A stretch of 64,000 nt of DNA from Hypomesus transpacificus. Lineage: Eukaryota > Chordata > Actinopteri > Osmeriformes > Osmeridae. The position numbers and the translations under genes are program-made. Location: positions 1,692,896 to 1,756,895 of the forward strand of contig NC_061061.1 of assembly GCF_021917145.1 (NCBI RefSeq), given 5' to 3'. Each line of letters begins with the position of its first letter. Within the stretch, counting starts at the first letter, position 1. A model generated the notes under the pieces. The model saw nothing but the letters and a program-made list of their open reading frames with translations, did no database searches and had not been told where the DNA came from. Of this stretch, positions 53,940 through 64,000 are shown one piece after another.

Positions 53940-56900
53940 AAACATCCCTCAGGCTAGCCTCAGGCATCACAGGCTAGCCTCAGGCATCACAGGCTAGCCT
54001 CAGGCAACACAGGCTAGCCTCAGGCATCACAGGCACCTCAGGCATCACAGGCACCTCAGGCATCATAGTCTAGCCTCAGGCATCACAGTCTAGCCTCAGA
54101 CATCACAGGCACCTCAGGTATCACAGGCAACTCAGGCATCACAGGCTAGCCTCAGGCATCACAGGCACCTCAGGCATCACAGTCTAGCCTCAGGCATCAC
54201 AGGCACCTCAGGCATCACAGGCACCTCAGGATTCACAGGCTAGCCTCAGGCATCACGGGCTAGCCTCAGGCATCACAGGCTAGCCTCAGGCATCACAGTC
54301 TAGCCTCAGGTATCACAAGCACCTCAGGCATCACAGGCTAGCCTCAGGCATCACAGGCTAGCCTCAGGCATCACAGGCACCTCAGGCATCACAGTCTAGC
54401 CTCAGGCATCACAGGCACCTCAGGATTCACAGGCTAGCCTCAGGCATCACAGGCTAGCCTCAGGCATCACAGGCTAGCCTCAGGCATCACAGTCTAGCCT
54501 CAGGTATCACAAGCACCTCAGGCATCACAGGCTAGCCTCAGGCATCACAGGCTAGCCTCAGGCATCACAGGCACCTCAGGCATCACAGTCTAGCCTCAGG
54601 CATCACAGGCACCTCAGGATTCACAGGCTAGCCTCAGCCTCAGGCATCACAGGCACCTCAGGCATCACAGGCAACTCAGGCATCACAGGCTAGCCTCAGG
54701 CATCACAGGCACCTCAGGCATCACAGGCACCTCTCAGGCTAGCCTCAGGCATCATAGTCTAGCCTCAGGCATCACAGGCTAGCCTCAGGCATCACAGTCT
54801 AGCCTTAGCCTCAGGCATCACAGGCACCTCAGGCATCACAGTCTAGCCTCAGGCATCACAGGCACCTCAGGCATCACAGGCAACTCAGGCATCACAGGCT
54901 AGCCTCAGGCATCACAGGCACCTCAGGCATCACAGGCACCTCAGGCATCACAGGCTAGCCTCAGGCATCATAGTCTAGCCTCAGGCATCACAGGCTAGCC
55001 TCAGGCATCACAGTCTAGCCTTAGGCATCACAGGCACCTCAGGCATCACATGCTAGCCTCAGGCATCACAGGCACCTCAGGCATCACAGGCACCTCAGGC
55101 ATCACAGGCTAGCCTCAGGCATCACAGGCACCTCAGGCATCACAGGCACCTCAGGCATCACAGTTTAGCCTTAGGCATCACAGGCACCTCAGGCATCACA
55201 TGCTAGCCTCAGGCATCACAGGCACCTCAGGCATCACAGTCTAGCCTCAGGCATCACAGGCACCTCAGGATTCACAGGCTAGCCTCAGGCATCACAGGCT
55301 AGCCTCAGGCATCACAGGCTAGCCTCTGGCATCACAGTCTAGTCTCAGGTATCAAAAGCACCTCAGGCATCACAGGCTAGCCTCAGGCATCACAGGCTAG
55401 CCTCAGGCATCACAGGCACCTCAGGCATCACAATCTAGCCTCAGGCATCACAGGCACCTCAGGCATCACAGGCAACTCAGGCATCACAGGCTAGCCTCAG
55501 GCATCACAGGCACCTCAGGCATCACAGGCACCTCAGGCATCACAGTCTAGCCTCAGGCATCATAGTCTAGCCTCAGGCATCACAGGCTAGCCTCAGGCAT
55601 CACAGTCTAGCCTTAGGCATCACAGGCACCTCAGGCATCACATGCTAGCCTCAGGCATCACAGGCACCTCAGGCATCACAGGCACCTCAGGCATCACAGG
55701 CTAGCCTCAGGCATCACAGGCACCTCAGGCATCACAGTCTAGCCTCAGGCATCACAGGCACCTCAGGCATCACAGGCACCTCAGGATTCACAGGCTAGCC
55801 TCAGGCATCACGGGCTAGCCTCAGGCATCACAGGCTAGCCTCAGGCATCACAGTCTAGCCTCAGGTATCACAAGCACCTCAGGCATCACAGGCTAGCCTC
55901 AGGCATCACAGGCTAGCCTCAGGCATCACAGGCACCTCAGGCATCACAGTCTAGCCTCAGGCATCACAGGCACCTCAGGATTCACAGGCTAGCCTCAGGC
56001 ATCACAGGCTAGCCTCAGGCATCACAGGCTAGCCTCAGGCATCACAGTCTAGCCTCAGGTATCACAAGCACCTCAGGCATCACAGGCTAGCCTTAGGCAT
56101 CACAGGCTAGCCTCAGGCATCACAGGCACCTCAGGCATCACAGTCTAGCCTCAGGCATCACAGGCACCTCAGGATTCACAGGCTAGCCTCAGGCATCACA
56201 GGCTAGCCTCAGGCATCACAGGCTAGCCTCAGGCATCACAGTCTAGTCTCAGGTATCAAAAGCACCTCAGGCATCACAGGCTAGCCTCAGGCATCACAGG
56301 CTAGCCTCAGGCATCACAGGCACCTCAGGCATCACAGGCTAGCCTCAGGCATCATAGTCTAGCCTCAGGCATCACAGGCTAGCCTCAGGCATCACAGTCT
56401 AGCCTTAGGCATCACAGGCACCTCAGGCATCACATGCTAGCCTCAGGCATCACAGGCTAGCCTCTGGCATCACAGTCTAGTCTCAGGTATCAAAAGCACC
56501 TCAGGCATCACAGGCTAGCCTCAGGCATCACAGGCTAGCCTCAGGCATCACAGGCACCTCAGGCATCACAGTCTAGCCTCAGGCATCACAGGCACCTCAG
56601 GCATCACAGGCAACTCAGGCATCACAGGCTAGCCTCAGGCATCACAGGCACCTCAGGCATCACAGGCACCTCAGGCATCACAGTCTAGCCTCAGGCATCA
56701 TAGTCTAGCCTCAGGCATCACAGGCTAGCCTCAGGCATCACAGTCTAGCCTTAGGCATCACAGGCACCTCAGGCATCACATGCTAGCCTCAGGCATCACA
56801 GGCACCTCAGGCATCACAGGCACCTCAGGCATCACAGGCTAGCCTCAGGCATCACAGGCACCTCAGGCATCACAGTCTAGCCTCAGGCATCACAGGCACC

Positions 56901-58335
56901 TCAGGCATCACAGGCACCTCAGGATTCACAGGCTAGCCTCAGGCATCACGGGCTAGCCTCAGGCATCACAGGCTAGCCTCAGGCATCACAGTCTAGCCTC
57001 AGGTATCACAAGCACCTCAGGCATCACAGGCTAGCCTCAGGCATCACAGGCTAGCCTCAGGCATCACAGGCACCTCAGGCATCACAGTCTAGCCTCAGGC
57101 ATCACAGGCACCTCAGGATTCACAGGCTAGCCTCAGGCATCACAGGCTAGCCTCAGGCATCACAGGCTAGCCTCAGGCATCACAGTCTAGCCTCAGGTAT
57201 CACAAGCACCTCAGGCATCACAGGCTAGCCTTAGGCATCACAGGCTAGCCTCAGGCATCACAGGCACCTCAGGCATCACAGTCTAGCCTCAGGCATCACA
57301 GGCACCTCAGGATTCACAGGCTAGCCTCAGGCATCACAGGCTAGCCTCAGGCATCACAGGCTAGCCTCAGGCATCACAGTCTAGTCTCAGGTATCAAAAG
57401 CACCTCAGGCATCACAGGCTAGCCTCAGGCATCACAGGCTAGCCTCAGGCATCACAGGCACCTCAGGCATCACAGTCTAGCCTCAGGCATCACAGGCACC
57501 TCAGGCATCACAGGCAACTCAGGCATCACAGGCTAGCCTCAGGCATCACAGTCTAGCCTTAGGCATCACAGGCACCTCAGGCATCACATGCTAGCCTCAG
57601 GCATCACAGGCACCTCAGGCATCACAGGCACCTCAGGCATCACAGGCTAGCCTCAGGCATCACAGGCACCTCAGGCATCACAGGCACCTCAGGCATCACA
57701 GTTTAGCCTTAGGCATCACAGGCACCTCAGGCATCACATGCTAGCCTCAGGCATCACAGGCACCTCAGGCATCACAGTCTAGCCTCAGGCATCACAGGCA
57801 CCTCAGGATTCACAGGCTAGCCTCAGGCATCACAGGCTAGCCTCAGGCATCACAGGCTAGCCTCTGGCATCACAGTCTAGTCTCAGGTATCAAAAGCACC
57901 TCAGGCATCACAGGCTAGCCTCAGGCATCACAGGCTAGCCTCAGGCATCACAGGCACCTCAGGCATCACAGTCTAGCCTCAGGCATCACAGGCACCTCAG
58001 GCATCACAGGCAACTCAGGCATCACAGGCTAGCCTCAGGCATCACAGGCACCTCAGGCATCACAGGCACCTCAGGCATCACAGTCTAGCCTCAGGCATCA
58101 TAGTCTAGCCTCAGGCATCACAGGCTAGCCTCAGGCATCACAGTCTAGCCTTAGGCATCACAGGCACCTCAGGCATCACATGCTAGCCTCAGGCATCACA
58201 GGCACCTCAGGCATCACAGGCACCTCAGGCATCACAGGCTAGCCTCAGGCATCACAGGCACCTCAGGCATCACAGTTTAGCCTTAGGCATCACAGGCACC
58301 TCAGGCATCACATGCTAGCCTCAGGCATCACAGGC
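53940..58335. repeat. 4.4-kb minisatellite with 18/20-bp units and higher-order structure
   Basis: Two unit types alternate: CACAGGCTAGCCTCAGGCAT (20 bp; GTCTAG, ATAGTC and ATGCTAG variants) and CACAGGCACCTCAGGCAT (18 bp). Marker variants such as CAGGATTCACAGG recur with spacings of about 1,140 bp (55791/56932, 55977/57117, 56171/57308), showing duplication of blocks. No coding potential. Confidence 0.97.
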
Positions 58336-58520
58336 TCTGTGAAACAACCAGACACCATGTGTTTTGGAGTTTGGTGGTTTTGTAATTTGAGAAATAAATA
58401 TGCATTTTGTGATGCAAGTTTCATGTTGCATCACATGCTTGAAAACATTGTCTATTTCTCTCCTCGTGAACTTTTCTTCATTATTGAAAAATAAAATAAA
58501 ATGTTTAACCTCTCTCTTTC
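58336..58520. other. Flank of the 4.4-kb array
   Basis: Short AT-rich stretch containing AATAAA hexamers (58393-58398, 58490-58495); no gene shown. Confidence 0.3.
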
Positions 58521-58549
58521 TCTCCCCTCTATCCTTTTGAAGCATGACA

Positions 58550-58980
58550 AGCAGCAGGGAAAGAGGGAGAAGCAGAGAGGGAGAAAAAGCAGAGAAAGAG
58601 GAGAGAGGCAGAGGAAGAGAGAGGCAGAGGAAGAGAGAGGCAGAGTTAGAGAGAGCTGCAGTACTCAGCAGTGATCTGGGTAGGAATATCATCAGTTTGT
58701 GTGTCCCCTCCTCCATCTCACCTCCTCCCTCCTTCATCTCACCCCCTCCCTCCTCCATCTCACGTCCTCCCTCCTCCATCTCACCTCCTTGAGGACACTT
58801 CCTCCCTTGTATGGCAGCTGAGGGCAGAGAGGGAGGCAAGGAGGGAGAGCGGGAAGCAGGGAGGAGGAGAGAGAGAGAGGCAGGGAGGAAGAAAGAGAGG
58901 CAGGAGGCAGGAAGCAGGGAGGAAGAGAGAGAGGCAGGGGCCAGGGAGGCATGGAGGCAGGCAGGGAGGGAGGGGCCTGT
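58550..58980. repeat. Purine-rich repeats with a TCCTCCATCTCACCTCC insert
   Basis: GAGAGGCAGAGGAA units (58590-58650), a 16-17-bp CCTCCCTCCTCCATCTCA repeat (58708-58790), then GGGAGGAAGAGAGAGAGGCA units (58820-58975). Confidence 0.9.
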
Positions 58981-59164
58981 GAAGGTGACAGGACCAGCCT
59001 TGGGGGGGGATTAGGGTTGTCTAACTCCACACCCTATGAGAGGCCTTCTAGGGACTACTGATAAACGTACTCATACACATGCACTCATCACTTGTTCTAC
59101 CCTATAAAACACTCATACACATGCACTCATCACTTGTTCTTCAGCACAGTTGTACTGATGTCAT

Positions 59165-59236
59165 GCCAATACATCTTAGGGGGATGAGAGAGACAGAGAA
59201 AGGGGGAGAAAGAGAAGGGGGGATGAGAGAACGGAG

Positions 59237-59270
<34 letters not shown>

Positions 59271-59454
59271 GAGAGAGGAGGAGAGAGAGAGAAAGGGGGA
59301 GAGAGAGAGAAAGGGGGAGAAAGAGAAGGGGGGAGTGAGAGAACGGAGGGGAGAGAGAGAGAGAGAGAGGAGGAGAGAGGAGGAGAGAGAGAGAAAGGGG
59401 GAGAGAGAGAGAAAGGGGGAGAAAGAGAAGGGGGGAGTGAGAGAACGGACAGAG

Positions 59455-59532
<78 letters not shown>

Positions 59533-59670
59533 GGGAGAGAGAGAAAGGGGGAGAAAGAGAAGGGGGGAATGAGAGAACGGAGGGGAGAGAGAGAGAGAGA
59601 GAGAGAAAGAAAGGGGGAGAGAGAGAGAAAGGGGGAGAGAGAGAAGGGGGGAGTGAGAGAACGGACAGAG

Positions 59671-59748
<78 letters not shown>

Positions 59749-59755
59749 GGGACTG
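59165..59755. repeat. (GA)n / GAGAGAAAGGGGGAGA array
   Basis: A higher-order ~125-bp unit (GAGAACGGAGGGGAGAGAGA...AAGAGAAGGGGGGA) repeated ~4 times, ending in a ~75-bp pure GA tract. Confidence 0.95.
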
Positions 59756-59759
59756 GAGA

Positions 59760-60120
59760 TGATTTTCAGTCCACCTGGAAGTTTGTTTCAGTGCATCCGT
59801 AAGTCACTGTAAAAGGAATGCAGAGCTTACTTTTAACCTCTGCATGTTTGCTGCTTATGACTAGAAAAGTCTTTGGTCATTTGGACATTTTGTAGATGGA
59901 CTTTTTTTTGTTGTTGCACTGATCGAATTCTAGGACCATCCATTCATGGCTTTCCTAAATATGTAATCATCCAGTATTAAAATTACAATGGTAAAAGCTA
60001 TTTTCAAGCTATTTTGTCATTGCTATTTCAGTTGGCTGCTTCGTGATCAGCGATTTTCACGTCTTTCAAGGTTGCGATTCCCTTTTCTTTCAGCAAGTGT
60101 CGCAGAAACTCGAATGCCTA
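59760..60120. other. Non-repetitive island, no gene recognised
   Basis: AT-rich; the same GATGATTTTCAG motif appears at both its start (59758) and 60370, suggesting a shared ancestral flank of the two GA arrays. Confidence 0.35.
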
Positions 60121-60124
60121 CTCG

Positions 60125-60395
60125 TGGGGTGGGGAGAGAGAGAGAGAGAGGTGGGGGGAGAGAAAGAGAGGTGGGGGGAGAGAGAGAGAGAGGTGGGGGA
60201 GAGAGGGAGAGGTGGGGGGAGAGAGAGAGGTGGGGGAGAGAGGGAGAGGTGGGGGAAGAGAGAGAGAGGTGAAGGGAGAGAGAGAGGTGGGGAAGAGAGA
60301 GAGGTGGGAGATAGAGGTAGAAGGAGAGAGAGAGAAAGTGGGAGAGAGAAAAAGAGAAGGAGGGAGAGGAGATGATTTTCAGAGAGAGAGACAGA
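60125..60395. repeat. GAGAGAGAGGTGGGGGA array
   Basis: 16-20-bp purine/T units. Confidence 0.93.
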
Positions 60396-60544
60396 CAGAC
60401 AGAGACATCCAGAAGGAGAGAGAGAGAGAACTGTGTGTGATTTCCTGATAAGGAGCTACATTCTTGATGGTGCAACAGTGTAATCCTGTGTGGACCTGAC
60501 AGTGTTTACTCTGCAGCAGCAGCAAACAGCTCAATCAACAGCTG

Positions 60545-61005
60545 CGCAGCCAGCACAGACACACAGCCAGCACAGACACACAGCCAGCACAGACACACAG
60601 CCACACAGCCTGCACAGACACACAGACACAGAGACACACAGCCAGCACAGACACACAGCCTGCACAGACACACAGCCACACAGACACACAGCCTGCACAG
60701 ACACACAGCCACACAGACACACACACACACAGCCTGCACAGACACACATACACACAGCCTGCACAGCACAGACACACAGCACAGATACAGCCTGAACAGA
60801 CACACAACCTGCACAGACACACAGCCTGCACAGACACACAGCACAGACACAGCCTGCAGAGACACACAGACACACAGACAGCACAGACACACAGCCAGCA
60901 CAGACACACAGCCTGCACAGACAGCACAGACACACAGATAGCACAGACACACAGCCTGCACAGACACACAGCGCAGACACAGCCTGAACAGACACACAGC
61001 CTGAA
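60545..61005. repeat. CACAGACACACAGCCTG minisatellite
   Basis: 15-17-bp units CAGCCTGCACAGACACA. The Cys/Val/Leu-rich minus-strand ORFs (154-163 aa) are artefacts. Confidence 0.95.
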
Positions 61006-61350
61006 CAGATCCATCACTACCAGCAACTAGCAGCAGTCCTTGATCCCGCTAGTCAAAACAACTCTTCCAGCGGCATCTGGGGTCAGCAAAGCCATAACAG
61101 TGATGGTAGACTTTTGATTAACAAAAACACAAATGCAAACACACGCACACATCGCACACACACGTAAACTCTCTCTCTCTCTCTCACACACACAGATTCA
61201 CACAAACAAATGCAAACACATACACTCCCAGTTCTCCCTGCCCCCTGAGGAACACTGATGAGTTTTAACATGTTAAAGCAGCTAATCAAAAGAGACACTT
61301 GGAGATAATCAAGCAAGACAGTTGACACACCCAAGTATCATCTGACATCA
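61006..61350. other. No gene recognised
   Basis: Contains short CA and CT tracts (61138-61190); otherwise unremarkable. Confidence 0.35.
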
Positions 61351-61354
61351 TATC

Positions 61355-61357
61355 ATA

Positions 61358-61393
<36 letters not shown>

Positions 61394-61430
61394 GCCCACA
61401 CACACACACAGACCTACACTTACACACACA
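61355..61430. repeat. (CA)n microsatellite
   Basis: ACACACAC tract with interruptions. Confidence 0.95.
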
Positions 61431-61550
61431 CATTCCTCTGATTGCCTCTCATCTGCCATGATGTCACATTAATTCGTCTTCATTCTTAGGCAGATGTGGA
61501 AACTAGAGTAATCAAGACTGTTCTGTTTCCCACTCAGGCTGGGGGCTGAG

Positions 61551-61647
61551 GGGGATAGAGAGAGAGACAGAGAGAGAGACAGAGAGAGAGACAGAGAGAG
61601 AGAGAGACAGAGAGAGAGACAGAGAGAGAGAGACAGAGAGAGAGAGA

Positions 61648-61723
<76 letters not shown>

Positions 61724-61727
61724 TCTG
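61551..61727. repeat. (GA)n / GAGAGAGACA microsatellite
   Basis: Nearly pure GA with CA interruptions. Confidence 0.95.
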
Positions 61728-61749
61728 GTGGAGAGTCAGCAGGCTCAGT

Positions 61750-61895
61750 CCTCTGTGATAACCATGGTGGACACCTCTCCTCTATGATAACCATGGTGGA
61801 CACCTCTCCTCTATGATAACCATGGTGGACACCACTCCTCTGTGATAACCAAGGTGGACACCACTCCTCTGTGATAACCATGATGGACACCACCA
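61750..61895. repeat. 30-bp repeat, ~5 copies
   Basis: Unit GATAACCATGGTGGACACCT plus CTCCTCTATG with C/A and T/G variants. Confidence 0.95.
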
Positions 61896-62024
61896 TTTTA
61901 AAGTTTAAAATAAGCATTGAAACCTGTGCCGCTCCAGTCTCCTATGCACACAATGCTCCTCCTCCCCTGCTCACTTTGATGATGTCATCAAGCACAAGGA
62001 CAGAGCAGGCCCTTTGTACATGAG

Positions 62025-62335
62025 TGAGAGGTGTCATGATGGCAGAAACTGGACTAGGAGAGGTGTCATGATGGCAGAAACTGGACCAGGAGAGGTGTCA
62101 TGATGGCAGAAACTGGACTAGGAGAGGTGTCATGATGGCAGAAACTGGACTAGGAGAGGTGTCATGATGGCAGAAACTGGACCAGGAGAGGTGTCATGAT
62201 GGCAGAAACTGGACCAGGAGAGGTGTCATGATGGCAGAAACTGGACAGGAGAGGTGTCATGATGGCAGAAACTGGACCAGGAGAGGTGTCATGATGGCAG
62301 AAACTGGACCAGGAGAGGTGTCATGATGGCAGAAA
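62025..62335. repeat. 32-bp repeat, ~10 copies
   Basis: Unit GAGGTGTCATGATGGCAGAA plus ACTGGACCAGGA (one copy 2 bp shorter). Confidence 0.95.
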
Positions 62336-62374
62336 GAAAGAGGAATGTTTGTGTAGAATTATTTTACGGTGGTA

Positions 62375-62525
62375 AATTAAAACCTTGCAAACTGCGATGT
62401 GCGTTGGAAGGCTATTCGCTACTATGGCAACACCACCAACTTGTACAAACACATTAAAACACACAAAAAGGAGAACTCGGAGCTGCACCAGAAACGAAGA
62501 GAGGAGGAGGAGGGAAATCCTCCAG
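62375..62525 (+). pseudogene. ZBED/hAT transposase-like BED-finger fragment
   Basis: The frame reads RWKAIRYYGNTTNLYKHIKTHKKENSELHQKRREEEE. GNTTNLYKHIKTHK is the second half of a BED zinc finger (the two His ligands), followed by the charged helix seen in fish ZBED1/4-like genes. The Cys half lies upstream in disrupted sequence (ACCTTGCAAACTGCGATG). It ends in a TG microsatellite, so it is most likely a decayed transposase or retro-copy. Confidence 0.65.
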
Positions 62526-62725
62526 ACAGTGTGTGTTTATGTGTATCTGTGTGTGTGTTTGTGTGTGTGTATATCTACTGTGTGTAAGTGTATATATATG
62601 CGTGTACATGTGTGTCTGTGGGTGTGTATCTGTGTGTGTGTCTGTGTGTGTACATGTGTATATATGTGTATGTGTTAATGTGTGTATATATGTGTGTGTG
62701 TATACTGTATGTGTGTGTGTGAGTA
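62525..62725. repeat. (TG)n / TGTATATATGTG microsatellite
   Basis: Alternating purine-pyrimidine tract (Z-DNA prone) of ~200 bp. Confidence 0.93.
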
Positions 62726-62779
62726 GTGAAGGTTTGCTACCAAGCTTCCACGTCAGCGTTTGTTGATGGTTCTCTGGGG

Positions 62780-62860
62780 CCTGGGGGGGTGGGGGGTGTG
62801 TTCCCCTGGGGCCTGGGGGGTGGGGGGTGTCCCTCTGGGGGGTGTTCCCCCTGGACTCAC
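62780..62860. repeat. GGGGCCTGGGGGGTGGGGGG repeat
   Basis: Short G-rich repeat, 2-3 copies. Confidence 0.8.
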
Positions 62861-62919
62861 CACCTCGTTAATCCTCAGAAACATAAACATTCTGCTGTTT
62901 CTCATGTTCATCCATGTGT

Positions 62920-63225
62920 CAGAACCCCTGCTGCATGCTGGGAAGAGTGTCAGAACCCCTGCTGCATGCTGGGAAGAGTGTCAGAATCACTGCTGCATGC
63001 TGGGAAGAGTGTCAGAATCACTGTTGCATGCTGGGAAGTGTCAGAATCACTGCTGCATGTTGGGAAGAGTGACAGAACCCCTGCTGCATGCTGGGAAGAG
63101 TGTCAGAATCACTGTTGCATGCTGGGAAGAGTGTCAGAATCACTGTTGCATAATGGGAAGAGTGTCAGAATCACTGCTGTATGCTGGGAAGAGTGTCAGA
63201 ATCACTGCTGCATGCTGGGAAGAGA
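62920..63225. repeat. 31-bp repeat, ~10 copies
   Basis: Unit CTGCTGCATGCTGGGAAGAG plus TGTCAGAATCA. Confidence 0.95.
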
Positions 63226-63524
63226 CCCAGCCACTGAGCTGGTCACACACACCACACACACGCACCTTACACGAAACCTGGCTACCCTTCAGCAGGGTGG
63301 GACAGTCTGACAGCACTAAGGGTTCAGAGGGGAGTGATGCTGAGATGCAGAGGGGAGTGAGCCGAGAAGTAGAACCAACCACGCTCCTCCACCCCCCAGA
63401 CCTGCCAGGACGACGCCAAGCCACGAGCTGCAGCCTTATATGGTTCCCTGCTTGCAGCAGGACACTGAAAAACTGCTCATACTGGAGTCGCCCAGACAAG
63501 CCTTCATAGGAGGAGGCTGTGTTG

Positions 63525-63645
63525 TGGTGGGGGAGAGAGAGAGGGGAGAGCCAGAGAGAGTCAGAGAGAGAGAGAGTCAGAGAGAGAGAGTCAGAGAGAG
63601 GGGGAGAGACAGGGAGAGAGACAGAGAGAGAGAGAAAGGGAGGGA
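63525..63645. repeat. GAGAGTCAGAGAGAG microsatellite
   Basis: Purine-rich tandem units. Confidence 0.92.
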
Positions 63646-63940
63646 GGTGTACAAGTTCCTCTCCTCGCCACAGCCCTTCAGAGACTAGCTAAGCCCTCTG
63701 TAAACAGCTTAAGACAAAACACAATTCAGCCAATCTGAATGACCTCTAATTGAATCAATCTATTCTAATTCAATCAGGTGCTGACATGCCAGTAACAATC
63801 ATTGAAAAATACTTTTGGTTTCTTCATATCAAATTAGATGATGTCCTTATACTCTGGATTAGGGGACCTGTGTGTGAATCCTCACCGGGCCGATGCCTCC
63901 TGCAGCAGCTGAAGACAGCCTCTCTCCTGAGACCAGCAGG
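63646..63940. other. No gene recognised
   Basis: AT-rich unique sequence with TCTAATTGAATCAATC-type repeats; no reading frame supported. Confidence 0.35.
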
Positions 63941-63944
63941 AGCA

Positions 63945-64000
63945 GCAACACACACCTCCAAAACACACCTCACACACACACCTCACACACCTCACACACA
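63945..64000. repeat. (CA)n microsatellite at window end
   Basis: CACACACCTCA units, truncated by the end of the window. Confidence 0.9.

Noticed and set aside
53940-58335. Possible CRISPR array (regular ~18-20-bp repeats)
   Set aside because: Eukaryotic minisatellite: units are contiguous without unique spacers and no cas genes exist; the same applies to all arrays in the window.
60506-61026. Minus-strand 154-163 aa Cys/Leu/Val-rich ORFs resembling keratin-associated or membrane proteins
   Set aside because: Open in three frames over a CACAGACACACAGCC repeat.

Overview
This is a eukaryotic, almost certainly teleost fish, genomic window. The evidence is four intron-containing vertebrate genes with GT-AG junctions, tRNA-derived SINEs of fish type, a Tc1-like element, several hAT elements with intact 8-bp target-site duplications, and an extraordinary load of minisatellites and microsatellites. 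Most long open reading frames here are products of tandem repeats, not genes. Species cannot be fixed from sequence alone.

Layout: (1) 946-4232, minus strand, complete cnih4 (cornichon homolog 4, 5 exons, 139 aa), with a nearly intact Tc1-like transposon (2087-3747) in intron 1. (2) 4233-8578, intergenic, with SINE copies and a 57-bp minisatellite. (3) 8579-18639, plus strand, complete fez2 (9 coding exons, 400 aa), with two hAT elements and many arrays in its introns. (4) 21179-22257, plus strand, complete clec3b/tetranectin (3 exons, 202 aa). (5) 22600-29640, minisatellites, an L2-like LINE relic and a SINE. (6) 29646-37571, minus strand, fhl3 (5 coding exons, expected 279 aa), intact except for one extra base in a homopolymer of coding exon 4. 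(7) 38-64 kb, no gene I can name: a succession of tandem arrays (including a 4.4-kb array at 53.94-58.33 kb), SINEs, a 1.35-kb hAT element and a ZBED/hAT-derived coding fragment.

The most striking signal is that several minisatellites are copies of the splice junction of the very exon they abut. In fez2 the terminal-exon acceptor plus its first 10 coding bases is repeated five times (38-bp unit). In fhl3 the acceptor and start of coding exon 4 is repeated 11 times (40-bp unit), and the acceptor and start of coding exon 2 about 22 times (52-bp unit). fez2 exon 3 starts inside an in-frame 18-bp array in which most units end in CAG. Other arrays start directly at splice donors. This recurrent seeding of tandem arrays from splice sites is the observation I would follow first.

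The four genes act in unrelated processes: cargo export from the ER (cnih4), kinesin-linked axonal transport (fez2), secreted trimeric lectin (clec3b) and LIM-domain muscle/nuclear co-regulator (fhl3). Nothing suggests they function as a cluster.
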